Positions 42,004 through 50,618 of a stretch of DNA of 51,700 bases are shown here, in pieces. The translations under genes were made by a program, and so were the position numbers. The notes beneath the pieces were generated by a model that was given only the letters and a program-made list of their open reading frames with translations, was not told where the DNA came from and did no database searches. Position 1 is the stretch's first letter. The number at the start of each line of letters is the position of its first letter. The stretch comes from DATHVR01 sp035461175 (GTDB lineage Bacteria; Actinomycetota; Acidimicrobiia; Spongiisociales; ZC4RG35), in the NCBI GenBank assembly GCA_035461175.1, contig DATHVR010000061.1, forward strand, positions 1 to 51,700, written 5' to 3'.

Positions 42004-42166
42004 GCTCTCACCCTCACGCTGGTCTCCTCGGGCTATCCGCTTCTCGGCTCTCCGGGTCTGCCGATTCCGGGCGCAGGCTATCGCAAGTGCCCGAACGATG
42101 CCGGGCCAACCAGCAACCGGGGTCTGATACCGTTCGCCACCGAGAACAAGAGGAGTGACGACACCA

Positions 42167-44800
42167 GTGGCGTATGTGTTCGATTTCGGAGCGGCCGACC
42201 GTAACGACAAGAGCCTTCTGGGAGGCAAAGGGGCCGGACTGGCCGAGATGACCGACCTGGGCCTGCCGGTGCCACCCGGGTTCACCATCACCACGGAAGC
42301 CTGCCGGGCGATGATGCGTGACGGTGAGTTGCCCGCCAGCCTGTGGGATGAGGTCGACGCCGCCCTCGTCCGCCTCGAGGAGAAGACCGGCCGCACCTTC
42401 GGCGGCGGCCCGGTGCCGCTGCTCCTGTCGGTCCGGTCGGGGGCGGTTCACTCGATGCCGGGGATGATGGACACGGTCCTCAACCTGGGCACCAACGACG
42501 AGGTCGTCCAGACCCTGATCGACTGGTCGGGTGACTCCCACTTCGCCTGGGACGTCTACCGGCGGTTCATCCAGATGTATGGCGACGTCGTGCTCGAGGT
42601 GCCCGAGCGCCTGTTCCAGTCCGTCCTCTCCGAATTGCGGGGCAAACGGGGGGTGAGCAGCGACGCCGACCTCCGGGACACCGACCTGCGCGACGCCGCC
42701 CAACGCTTCCAGGCCATCGTGCGCGAGCAGGTGTCGGCCCCCGTGCCCACCGATCCGAAGGAACAGCTGCGAGGGGCGATCGAGGCGGTGTTCAAATCCT
42801 GGGAGAACCGCCGCGCCGTCGATTACCGCCGCATCCACGGGATCCCCGACGATCTCGGCACCGCCTGCAATGTCCAGATGATGGTCTTCGGTGACCTCGG
42901 CACCACCTCGGGGACGGGGGTGTGTTTCACCCGCGATCCCGGCACCGGAGGCACCGAGCCCTACGGCGACTATCTGGCTCAGGCCCAGGGCGAGGACGTC
43001 GTGGCCGGGATCCGCAACACACTCACCCTCGACGAACTGGCCGACCTCCACCCCGAGCCTCACCGGCAGCTGATCGAGATCATGGACGGCCTCGAGCGCC
43101 ACTACCGGGACATGTGCGACATCGAGTTCACGATCGAGAAGGGGGAGCTCTTCATCCTCCAGACCCGGGTGGGTAAGCGCACCGCCCAGTCGGCCGTGAA
43201 GCTGGCGGTGGAGATGGTCGACGAGGGCCTGATCGACCGCAACGAGGCGATCATGCGGGTCGATCCCACCACCATCGAGCAACTCCACCGACTGCGCATC
43301 GACGAAAGCGCCGACGTCGAGGCGGTCACCACCGGGGTCGCCGCCTCCCCCGGAGCGGCCACGGGACGGGTGGCCTTCGAGGCCGATCGGGCGGTGGAGA
43401 TGGCGGCCGACGGTGGGCCGGTGATCCTGGTCCGGCCCGAGACCACCCCCGATGACATCCACGGGATGGCGGCGGCGCTGGGAATCCTCACCGCCCAGGG
43501 CGGCAAGACCTCCCATGCCGCCGTGGTGGCCCGTGGCATGGGCAAGCCGGCCGTCACCGGGGCCAACGGCCTCATCATCGACGTATCCGCCCGCCGGGCA
43601 CTGGTCGGGGACGTAGACATCAGCGAGGGCGACCAGATCACGATCGACGGCACCCACGGCACCGTCTACGTGGGCGACGTTCCTCTGGTCGAGCCGGAGG
43701 AGACCCCCGAGCTCGCCACCCTGCTGGAGTGGGCCGACGAAATCCGAACGTTGGGTGTCCGGGCCAACGCCGACACCCCCGCCGATGCCGCCAAGGCCCG
43801 CGAGCTGGGGGCCGAAGGCATCGGTCTCGCCCGGACCGAGCACATGTTCATGGGGGAACGGCTCGACATCGTCCAGCGCGTCATCCTCACCCACGACGAG
43901 AACGAGCGCCAGGACGCCCTCGACCGGCTGGAACGCCAGCAGGTGGCCGACTTCGAGGGCCTGCTCGAGGCGATGGACGGCCTGCCGGTGGTGGTGCGCC
44001 TGCTCGATCCGCCGCTGCACGAGTTCCTCCCCGACCGGATGGAACTGGAGCACGAAATCCTGCGCCGGGTCTGGGCCGGCCGCTCGGTGGCCGATCTGCA
44101 ACGCATGTCCGAGGAGGTGGCCCGCTGGCATGAGGACAATCCGATGCTGGGCCTGCGCGGGGTACGACTCGGGCTCATGTTCCCCGAGCTGTACCGGCTC
44201 CAGGCCAAGGCGGCCGCCCAGGCCCTGGTGAATCGGATCCGGGCCGGGGGCGACCCCCATCTGGAGGTCATGATCCCTCTCGTCTCCGAAGTTCGGGAGC
44301 TGTCCCGCATGCGGGAGATGGTCGAGCGGGAAGTGGCGGAAGTGGCCGAGGCGACCGGGCTCGAACTGCACGTGCCGATCGGGACCATGATCGAACTCCC
44401 CCGGGCCGCACTCACCGCAGGCGAGATCGCCAAGGTGGCCGACTTCTTCTCGTTCGGGACCAACGACCTCACCCAGATGACCTACGGCCTGAGCCGCGAC
44501 GATGCCGAGGGGCTTTTTCTGCGCGACTACCTCGAACAGGGGATCCTGAAGACCGATCCGTTTCAGACCCTGGACCGCGACGGGGTAGGCCGGCTGGTGC
44601 GGGTCGCCACCAACGAGGGTCGGGAGGCCAACGACCGGCTCGTAGTGGGAGTGTGCGGTGAGCACGGCGGGGACCCCGACTCGATCGCCTTCTGCCTCGA
44701 GGTGGGCCTCGACTACGTGTCGGCCAGCACGCCCCGGGTGCAGGGAGCCCGCCTCGCCGCCGCCCAGGCCACCCTGGCCCCGATCGACCGGGACAAGTGA
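42167..44800 (+). CDS. ppdK: Pyruvate, phosphate dikinase
   Basis: Interconverts pyruvate, ATP and phosphate with PEP, AMP and pyrophosphate. The 877-aa product has the ATP-grasp domain (LLGGKGAGLAEMTDLGLPVPPGFTITTEAC, LLSVRSGAVHSMPGMMDTVLNLG), the phosphohistidine domain with catalytic His in GGKTSHAAVVARGMGKPAVTG (about H450) and the PEP-binding TIM barrel (GLARTEHMF, GTNDLTQMTYGLSRDDAEG, VCGEHGGDPDSIAF). GTG at 42167 is chosen because AGGAG at 42151-42155 is then 11 bases away; the GTG at 42155 overlaps that site. Confidence 0.95.
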   Translation: MAYVFDFGAADRNDKSLLGGKGAGLAEMTDLGLPVPPGFTITTEACRAMMRDGELPASLWDEVDAALVRLEEKTGRTFGGGPVPLLLSVRSGAVHSMPGMMDTVLNLGTNDEVVQTLIDWSGDSHFAWDVYRRFIQMYGDVVLEVPERLFQSVLSELRGKRGVSSDADLRDTDLRDAAQRFQAIVREQVSAPVPTDPKEQLRGAIEAVFKSWENRRAVDYRRIHGIPDDLGTACNVQMMVFGDLGTTSGTGVCFTRDPGTGGTEPYGDYLAQAQGEDVVAGIRNTLTLDELADLHPEPHRQLIEIMDGLERHYRDMCDIEFTIEKGELFILQTRVGKRTAQSAVKLAVEMVDEGLIDRNEAIMRVDPTTIEQLHRLRIDESADVEAVTTGVAASPGAATGRVAFEADRAVEMAADGGPVILVRPETTPDDIHGMAAALGILTAQGGKTSHAAVVARGMGKPAVTGANGLIIDVSARRALVGDVDISEGDQITIDGTHGTVYVGDVPLVEPEETPELATLLEWADEIRTLGVRANADTPADAAKARELGAEGIGLARTEHMFMGERLDIVQRVILTHDENERQDALDRLERQQVADFEGLLEAMDGLPVVVRLLDPPLHEFLPDRMELEHEILRRVWAGRSVADLQRMSEEVARWHEDNPMLGLRGVRLGLMFPELYRLQAKAAAQALVNRIRAGGDPHLEVMIPLVSEVRELSRMREMVEREVAEVAEATGLELHVPIGTMIELPRAALTAGEIAKVADFFSFGTNDLTQMTYGLSRDDAEGLFLRDYLEQGILKTDPFQTLDRDGVGRLVRVATNEGREANDRLVVGVCGEHGGDPDSIAFCLEVGLDYVSASTPRVQGARLAAAQATLAPIDRDK

Positions 44801-44801
44801 C

Positions 44802-45728
44802 TCAGCCGAGCCCGTCGATCACCCGGTTCGCCGCCGCCCATGGATCCAGACGCCGGGCCATGACCTCGTCGATGATCCCGGCGATGGTCGGTTTCTGCAT
44901 CTGGCGTTGCAGACCCGCCGCCACGGCCCACTCGACATAGGCCTCCGCCCGCCGTCGCCGGCGCTCGGCGCCCTCGGCCCCGGTGGCCAGATGGCGTCGG
45001 TGACGGTCGAGCACGTCGACGAGTTCGTCGATACCGCTCTCCCCGGTGGCGATCGTCTCGACCACCGGCGGATCCCACCCGGTCCGGGGCGGGGACATCT
45101 CCAGCATGGAGGTGAGCCAGCGCCGCGTTTCGGCCACCTCGGGGCGATCGGCCTTGTTGATCACGAACACATCGCCGATCTCGAGGATTCCGGCCTTGTC
45201 GGCCTGGACGCCATCGCCCCAGCCGGGCGTCACGACCACCACCACCGTGTCGGAGTGATCGACGATGTCGACCTCGGACTGGCCCACCCCCACCGTCTCC
45301 ACCACCACCGGATCGAAACGAGCGGCGTCGAAGACGGTGACCAGGCCGGCGGTGGCATCGGCGACGCCGCCCAGGCGACCCCGGCTCGACATGGAACGCA
45401 CGAACACCCCCGGGTCCGAGACGTGGGATTGCATCCGGATCCGGTCGCCGAGCAGCGCTCCGCCACTGAAGGGGCTGGAGGGGTCGACCGCCACCACCGC
45501 CACCCGGCGATCCACCGCCCGCCACGCCTCGATCAGGGCGCTGGTGAGGGTCGACTTGCCCGATCCGGGCGCACCGGTGACCCCGATGAGATGAGCAGCC
45601 GGCGACTGCCTCCACGCCGAAGCCAGGAGATCCGCCCAGCCCTCGCCCCGGTCCTCGACGATCCGCAGCAACCTGGCCAACGCTCGCCGGTCGTCGCTCA
45701 TAGCGCGCTGCATGAGATCGGTCTCCAC
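44802..45728 (-). CDS. meaB: MeaB/ArgK-type G3E GTPase, methylmalonyl-CoA mutase chaperone
   Basis: Protects and reloads the B12-dependent methylmalonyl-CoA mutase using GTP. The 308-aa product has Walker A GVTGAPGSGKST (about 49-60), VDPSSPFSGGALLGDRIRM, SSRGRLGGVADAT, ETVGVGQSEVDIVDHSDTVVVVVTPGWGDGVQADKAGILEIGDVFVINKADRP with the NKAD base-recognition motif. GTG at 45728. No mutase gene is in the window. Its stop codon lies 2 bp from the convergent end of ppdK. Confidence 0.94.
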   Translation of the reverse strand: METDLMQRAMSDDRRALARLLRIVEDRGEGWADLLASAWRQSPAAHLIGVTGAPGSGKSTLTSALIEAWRAVDRRVAVVAVDPSSPFSGGALLGDRIRMQSHVSDPGVFVRSMSSRGRLGGVADATAGLVTVFDAARFDPVVVETVGVGQSEVDIVDHSDTVVVVVTPGWGDGVQADKAGILEIGDVFVINKADRPEVAETRRWLTSMLEMSPPRTGWDPPVVETIATGESGIDELVDVLDRHRRHLATGAEGAERRRRRAEAYVEWAVAAGLQRQMQKPTIAGIIDEVMARRLDPWAAANRVIDGLG

Positions 45729-45775
45729 GCCGGGCAGGCTAGTTCCCGCCCCACCCGCAAAGATGCAAGCCCCGG

Positions 45776-46078
45776 TCAGGCTTCGGCCTCTACCTCGACG
45801 ACACCGGGGACGCGGTCCTTGAGGATGCGCTCGATCCCGGCCTTGAGGGTCATCATCGAAAGGGGGCAGCCACCACAGGCTCCCACCATCTGGAGCGAGA
45901 CCACCCCGTCCTCGACGCCCTGGAGAACGATGTCACCGCCGTCCATCTGGATGGCGGGACGGATGTAATCGAGGGTGGCCTCGAGCAGGTCCATGTCGAT
46001 CTCGGCGTCGGAGGGAGCCGACGAGTCGATCCGGACGGGGACTGCTTCGGTGGCGGTGGTATCTGACATGTCGGTCAT
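45776..46078 (-). CDS. Nfu-type Fe-S carrier (NifU C-terminal domain)
   Basis: A 100-aa protein with the Nfu domain: LLEATLDYIRPAIQMDGGDIVLQGVEDGVVSLQMVGACGGCPLSMMTLKAGIERILKDRVPGVVEVEA, with the CGGC cluster-binding pair (C68, C71). It would carry Fe-S clusters from the SUF scaffold to client enzymes. The first 28 residues are a polar extension. ATG at 46078; a second ATG lies at 46069. It stands alone, far from the suf genes of the same window. Confidence 0.93.
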   Translation of the reverse strand: MTDMSDTTATEAVPVRIDSSAPSDAEIDMDLLEATLDYIRPAIQMDGGDIVLQGVEDGVVSLQMVGACGGCPLSMMTLKAGIERILKDRVPGVVEVEAEA

Positions 46079-46111
46079 GACAACAACTCACAGGGTGGTG
46101 GTGTTCCCAGG

Positions 46112-47671
46112 CTAACCGGGTGGGTCTTCCTCTCCGACCTGACCCACCGTCGCCCGGTCCGAGCCGTGGGCGTTGACGGCTTCGATCTCGATCCCGGCTC
46201 CCGGCACGAGTGGGAGGGGCACCGTGAAGAACCCGGCATCGGTGGCCCGGGGTTCGGAGGTCGCCACCGCCTCGCCCCCGACCCACACCGTCCACGACAC
46301 CTCGGCCGCCGCTGTCAGCTCGGGCTGGAGGACGATGCGCCCTCCCCTGAGGGCGAGTCCGCCGGGTCGCAATCGGGGTGGCAATCCCAGGCCCACGGGC
46401 GAGGTCACCTCGATCGCTCCCCGGTCCGCCACCAATCCCCAGCTCCCCAGTTCCTCGGCGGCGACCTCCTCGCCGTCGACCTCCACCGCCACCGCCCCTG
46501 TCACCTCCACGGCGAACTCGGGGAGCCCCACCGCGAGGACCACCTCGACCGTCTCGGGAACCCATTCCGGCGCCGGTTGCGGCTCGAGGCCGCGGTAGTA
46601 GTGGGCGAGGATCTCGGCCGCCGGGGCTCCCTGCTTCGCCATGGCCTGGGCGCCATACTGGCTCATCCCGATCAGGTGGCCCCAGCCGCGCCCGTCCACC
46701 TGGTAGATCGTGAGGATGGGAGGGGCGCCGGGGACGAGGAGCGGCAGCCGAATCGACTCGAACACGTAGGTCGGAGACAGGATGGTCTGGGGGTAGCGGG
46801 GCCCGTCGGGACGAACCCCCGGCAGGTGCTCGGACAGGACCCGCGGACCGGCCCGGTTCAGCGCTCCCCGCAGCTCCCAGGTGGTGAGGCGGCGGCTGCC
46901 TCCCTCCGACTCGATCGTCACCTCCCAGGGACCTTCCCCGTCGGCGGTCGTGGTGGTGCGGATGTCCACCAGGTCACCGTCGAGGAGGTCGGCGGCGCTC
47001 AACACCCTCTGCATCTGACGTTGGGGAAGGCGCCACATCCATTCGACGAAGGGCGACTCCTCTCCCGGCGACTCCACCGCCACCAGGTAGGGAAGGTCCA
47101 CCTCGGGCCAGACGTCCGAGGCGGTACGGGTGCGGCCGCCGCTGGTCGAGGAGTAGTAGGTCTGGGCGGGCTCACCTTGGTACAGCAGGATCTCGCCCGC
47201 CGTGGCCTGGACCGCCTCCAGCCACCGCTCCCCGCCGGTGGAGAGGCGGGGTTCGATGCCGGCATAAACCTGGCAGGCATCAGTGGCGCAGATGTCATAG
47301 CCGTAGCGCCGTCCGGCCTCGGTTCTTCCCCGGGCCAGGTTCCAGGCCAGATAGGTCCGGGCGGCGATCACCTGCGCCTCGAGGGCGGCCGGCTCCCACG
47401 AGAAGGGAACCTCCTGGATCCCGGACAGATAGGAGTCGAGGTCTACCGCCTCCACCACGGCCAGGCCGTCGCCATGGCCACTGATCCGCAGCGTGCCCTG
47501 ATAACGACGTCCGTTGACGACGACGGAGGCGTCCTCCCCGACCGGAGTTATCTCCATCACCTGCGCCCGCGCCGTCTCGGGAACAGGGGCCTCCTCCGTT
47601 TGGGCGAGTCCGGGCTCGGGAAGCACCGTGAGCAGTGCCGCCACGACGACTGCCAGCCAGCGCATGGTCAC
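46112..47671 (-). CDS. Secreted SpoIID/LytB-domain protein
   Basis: A 519-aa exported protein. A signal peptide of about 23 residues (MRWLAVVVAALLTVLPEPGLAQ) precedes a SpoIID/LytB domain (about 60-370) with VEAVDLDSYLSGIQEVPFSWEPAALEAQVIAARTYLAWNL, CATDACQVYAGIEPR, YYSSTSGGRTRTASDVW and GRGWGHLIGMSQYGAQAMAKQGAPAAEILAHYYRGLE. The conserved E of the lytic transglycosylase family (QEVPFSW) is present. A C-terminal beta region (about 380-510) follows. The frame opens at GTG 47671, overlapping the murA stop by 4 bp; ATG at 47665 is an alternative. It probably remodels peptidoglycan. Confidence 0.91.
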   Translation of the reverse strand: MTMRWLAVVVAALLTVLPEPGLAQTEEAPVPETARAQVMEITPVGEDASVVVNGRRYQGTLRISGHGDGLAVVEAVDLDSYLSGIQEVPFSWEPAALEAQVIAARTYLAWNLARGRTEAGRRYGYDICATDACQVYAGIEPRLSTGGERWLEAVQATAGEILLYQGEPAQTYYSSTSGGRTRTASDVWPEVDLPYLVAVESPGEESPFVEWMWRLPQRQMQRVLSAADLLDGDLVDIRTTTTADGEGPWEVTIESEGGSRRLTTWELRGALNRAGPRVLSEHLPGVRPDGPRYPQTILSPTYVFESIRLPLLVPGAPPILTIYQVDGRGWGHLIGMSQYGAQAMAKQGAPAAEILAHYYRGLEPQPAPEWVPETVEVVLAVGLPEFAVEVTGAVAVEVDGEEVAAEELGSWGLVADRGAIEVTSPVGLGLPPRLRPGGLALRGGRIVLQPELTAAAEVSWTVWVGGEAVATSEPRATDAGFFTVPLPLVPGAGIEIEAVNAHGSDRATVGQVGEEDPPG

Positions 47672-48921
47672 GCCCGGCGGATTTTCGCTCCGAGTCCGGC
47701 CAACCGGCCCACGAAGTCTTCATAGCCGCGGTCGATGTGCTGAACCTCGTCGACGACGGTCGTCCCGTCGGCGCGCAGCCCCGCCAGCACCACCGCCGCC
47801 CCGGCGCGGATGTCGTGGGCCAGCACCGGACAGCCGGAGAGCTGATCGACGCCCCGGATCACGGCGTGCTGCCACTCGGTGGTGATGTCGGCCCCCATCC
47901 GGGTCAGTTCACCGATATACCGGAAGCGGGCGTCGTAGATGTTTTCGGTCACCACCGAGGTCCCTTCGGCTATCGACAGCAGAGCGACCATCTGCGGATG
48001 CATGTCGGTGTGGAACCCCGGGAAGGGGAGAGTGGCGAAGTCGACCGCGGTCGGCCGCTCCGGTCCCCTGACCCGCAGCCAGCCGTCCCCCCGGTCCACT
48101 TCCACCCCGGTGTCCTCCAGTTTGCGCAATTCCATCCGCAGGTGCTCGGGCACACACCCGGTGACGGTGACATCGCCGGCGCTGATCGCCGCCGCCACCG
48201 CATAAGTGCCGGCTTCGAGGCGATCGGGAACGACCGAGTGTTCGGCCGGGGCGAGGCGTTCCACTCCCTGGATGCGCAGGATGGCACCTCCCACTCCCGA
48301 GATATCGGCCCCCATCGCATTGAGGTGGGAGACCAGGTCCTGGATCTCGGGCTCGCGGGCCGCGTTGACGATGGTGGTCTCGCCCTCGGCGAGAACGGCG
48401 GCGAAGAGAAGGTTCTCGGTGGCGCCCACCGAGGGGAAGGGCAACTCCACCTCCGCCCCTCGCATCCGGCCCTCGACCGTGCCGATCAACTCGCCGTGGA
48501 CCAGTTCGAAAGTGGCCCCCATCCGCTCCAGCCCGTCGAGATGGAAGTCGATCGGACGGGCGCCGAGGTCGTCGCCGCCCGGCTGGGCAACCCGGGCGGT
48601 ATGACAGCGGGCCAGGAGTGGCCCGAGAACGACGATCGAGGCTCGCATCTGTCGGACCAGGTGGAGCGGCGCCTCGGGCTGGAGCTCCTCGGGCACGACG
48701 ATCTGGAGCTCGTGGTCGCTGCGGCTGACGTGACAGCCGATGTGGGCCAGCACCTCTGCCATGAGTGACACGTCGAGAATGTCGGGCACGTTGCTGAGAC
48801 GATGACGTCCCGGGGCGAGGATGGTGGCCGCCATCTCCTTGAGAACGGCGTTCTTGGCTCCCAGGACCCCCACGGTTCCGTGCAGGGCCGGGCCTCCCTC
48901 GACGATGATCTGGGCCACCAT
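47668..48921 (-). CDS. murA: UDP-N-acetylglucosamine 1-carboxyvinyltransferase, Cys-to-Asp form
   Basis: First committed step of peptidoglycan synthesis: adds enolpyruvate from PEP to UDP-GlcNAc. The 417-aa product has GAKNAVLKEMAATIL at the N terminus (catalytic Lys23), MRASIVVLGPLLAR and FHTDMHPQMVALLS. At the position of the fosfomycin-target Cys (C115 in E. coli, PGGC) the sequence is QPGGDDLGARP, so the residue is Asp117, as in mycobacterial MurA. This form is known to be insensitive to fosfomycin. ATG at 48921. It overlaps the SpoIID-like gene by 4 bp. Confidence 0.96.
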   Translation of the reverse strand: MVAQIIVEGGPALHGTVGVLGAKNAVLKEMAATILAPGRHRLSNVPDILDVSLMAEVLAHIGCHVSRSDHELQIVVPEELQPEAPLHLVRQMRASIVVLGPLLARCHTARVAQPGGDDLGARPIDFHLDGLERMGATFELVHGELIGTVEGRMRGAEVELPFPSVGATENLLFAAVLAEGETTIVNAAREPEIQDLVSHLNAMGADISGVGGAILRIQGVERLAPAEHSVVPDRLEAGTYAVAAAISAGDVTVTGCVPEHLRMELRKLEDTGVEVDRGDGWLRVRGPERPTAVDFATLPFPGFHTDMHPQMVALLSIAEGTSVVTENIYDARFRYIGELTRMGADITTEWQHAVIRGVDQLSGCPVLAHDIRAGAAVVLAGLRADGTTVVDEVQHIDRGYEDFVGRLAGLGAKIRRA

Positions 48922-48992
48922 CGGAGTCTACGGGTCCCCCTCGCGCACCGGAAGGCACCGCCATCGCCCCGGCTCCGTTAGCCTGACGCCCC

Positions 48993-49433
48993 ATGCGAAT
49001 AGCCCTGGCGTCGGACCATGCTGGATACGAGCTGAAAGAGCACCTCTCGCGCTGGCTGACCGAGGCCGGGCATGCCATCTACGACCTCGGCACCCATTCC
49101 ACCGACCCGGTCGACTATCCCGACTTCGCCGCCGCCGCCGCCCGCGCCGTCCTCGACGGCCGCGCCAACCGCGCCATCATCGTGTGCGGGTCGGGTGCGG
49201 GGGCCTGCATAGCGGCCAACAAGCTCAACGGGATCCGCGCCGCCGTCGCTCAGGAGACCTACACCGCCCGCCAGATGGTCGAGCACGACGACGTCAACGT
49301 CCTCTGCCTCGGCTCCCGGGTCGTGGGCGAGAAACTGGCCGAGGCGGTGGTGGCGGAGTTCCTCGACGCCCGTTTCACCGGCGACGACCGCCACCGCCGG
49401 CGGCTGGAGAAGGTGAAGGCGCTGGAGTCCTAG
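48993..49433 (+). CDS. rpiB: Ribose-5-phosphate isomerase B
   Basis: Interconverts ribose 5-phosphate and ribulose 5-phosphate in the pentose phosphate pathway; RpiB/LacA/LacB family. The 146-aa product has SDHAGYELKEHL near the N terminus, VDYPDFA, IIVCGSGAGACIAANKLNGIRAA with the candidate active-site Cys, and HDDVNVLCLGSRVVG. Length is normal. ATG at 48993, divergent from murA by 71 bp. Its stop codon overlaps the convergent TlpA-like gene by 4 bp. Confidence 0.95.
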   Translation: MRIALASDHAGYELKEHLSRWLTEAGHAIYDLGTHSTDPVDYPDFAAAAARAVLDGRANRAIIVCGSGAGACIAANKLNGIRAAVAQETYTARQMVEHDDVNVLCLGSRVVGEKLAEAVVAEFLDARFTGDDRHRRRLEKVKALES

Positions 49434-50047
49434 GCCTCGGCCGCCGCCGTGGCGAAGAGGGCGTCCATTCCCGGCTGGCCGACACGACCTGGAATCCGGG
49501 CAACAACCTGATTGTCACCGTCCAGGACCACCCAGAACGGGGTGCCCTGCATCCCGAAGGCGGCGCTGGCGCTGTTGCTGCGATCGTCGTGGATGGTGGG
49601 AATGGACCAGCCCTCGTTGGCCAGCCACTCCGACGGCGGCCAATTGCCCCGCAGGCGCTGGGCCATCGTCGAGATGGCGTAGAAATCGACGCCCTCAGGC
49701 TGGTTGCCGGCGGCGAGCCAGTCGACCACCTCCGGCACCTCCTCCTGACAGTGGGGGCACCAGTGGGCCAGGAAGAGGATCACCTTCGGGTTGCCGTCGG
49801 GCTCGATGGCGACCGTGGTTCCGTCGGAGTCCTCCCCGATGACGGTGGGAGCGGTGAGGCCGGGGGCAACATCGGTAGCGGGATCGCCGCCGAACACCGG
49901 CAGATTCTCGCCTGTGACCGTTACCTCACCGTAAACGGCCTCCTCATCGGCAGGCCCGTCGCCACTGACGGCCGACACCGCGATGGCGATGATCAGTCCC
50001 AAACCGAGCACACCGCCGAGGACGTAGAGAAGGACTTTGTTGTTCAT
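49430..50047 (-). CDS. Membrane-anchored thioredoxin-fold protein (TlpA/DsbA-like)
   Basis: A 205-aa protein with one N-terminal membrane anchor (about 6-27) and an extracytoplasmic thioredoxin fold. The redox pair is CPHC (C97, C100) in LFLAHWCPHCQEEVPEV, a DsbA-like dipeptide, and the cis-Pro is in MQGTPFWVVLD. With the adjacent DsbB-like gene, which overlaps it by 4 bp, it is a plausible disulfide-forming pair acting on exported proteins. A thiol-reductase role for cytochrome maturation is the alternative. Confidence 0.9.
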   Translation of the reverse strand: MNNKVLLYVLGGVLGLGLIIAIAVSAVSGDGPADEEAVYGEVTVTGENLPVFGGDPATDVAPGLTAPTVIGEDSDGTTVAIEPDGNPKVILFLAHWCPHCQEEVPEVVDWLAAGNQPEGVDFYAISTMAQRLRGNWPPSEWLANEGWSIPTIHDDRSNSASAAFGMQGTPFWVVLDGDNQVVARIPGRVGQPGMDALFATAAAEA

Positions 50048-50577
50048 GTGGTCTCACTTAGGGGTTCGCGGGCTGAGAAGAATGCCAACAGTACGGTGAT
50101 AAGCAGAAATCCGGCCCCGGCCATGAACGGTATCGAGATGAACCCGAACATGTCCACCAGCCGCGCCGAGCAGGGGTTGTTGGGATCGCACGACCCGCCC
50201 TCCAGGTTCGGAAAGGTCTGGATGATGTAGTGCCAGATGCTGATCCCGAGACCCACGACCGACAAGGGCAGCCCATACATCCGCACCCTGGGGTCACGCC
50301 GGATCGCTCCGACCAGGAGGACCAAGGCCATTGGATACATGGCGATGCGCTGGTACCAGCACAGCCGGCACGGCTCCAGGTGGTAGGCCTCCGAATACAG
50401 CAACGATCCCACCGTCGCCGTCAGCGCCACCAACCAGGCTAGCCAGCGGGAGGCGTCACCCAGCGCCGAGCGGACCTCGGCCGGGGCAGCGACCCGCACG
50501 ATCACACCGATCACCGCCAGGGCGATGGCGACCAGCGCCAGGATGGCGACGAAGGTGGAGAAGCTGAAGACGTCCAT
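50044..50577 (-). CDS. DsbB/BdbC-like disulfide oxidoreductase
   Basis: A 177-aa membrane protein with four to five hydrophobic segments and both redox pairs of DsbB: CRLC (C70, C73) in HLEPCRLCWYQRIAMYP, and C130/C136 in GGSCDPNNPCSARLVD. It would reoxidise the neighbouring CPHC protein and pass electrons to quinone, which links to the menaquinone genes of this window. ATG at 50577. It overlaps the CPHC-protein start by 4 bp, so the two are co-transcribed. Confidence 0.93.
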   Translation of the reverse strand: MDVFSFSTFVAILALVAIALAVIGVIVRVAAPAEVRSALGDASRWLAWLVALTATVGSLLYSEAYHLEPCRLCWYQRIAMYPMALVLLVGAIRRDPRVRMYGLPLSVVGLGISIWHYIIQTFPNLEGGSCDPNNPCSARLVDMFGFISIPFMAGAGFLLITVLLAFFSAREPLSETT

Positions 50578-50618
50578 GCGACGGCGAGGTTACCGGTCCC
50601 GCCGATTAAGCCGCGCCG

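Noticed and set aside
42014..44665. Very long open frame on the minus strand opposite ppdK
   Set aside because: High-GC codon bias leaves the antisense strand open; the translation is His/Gly/Arg-rich with no domain, while the plus strand encodes a complete PPDK.
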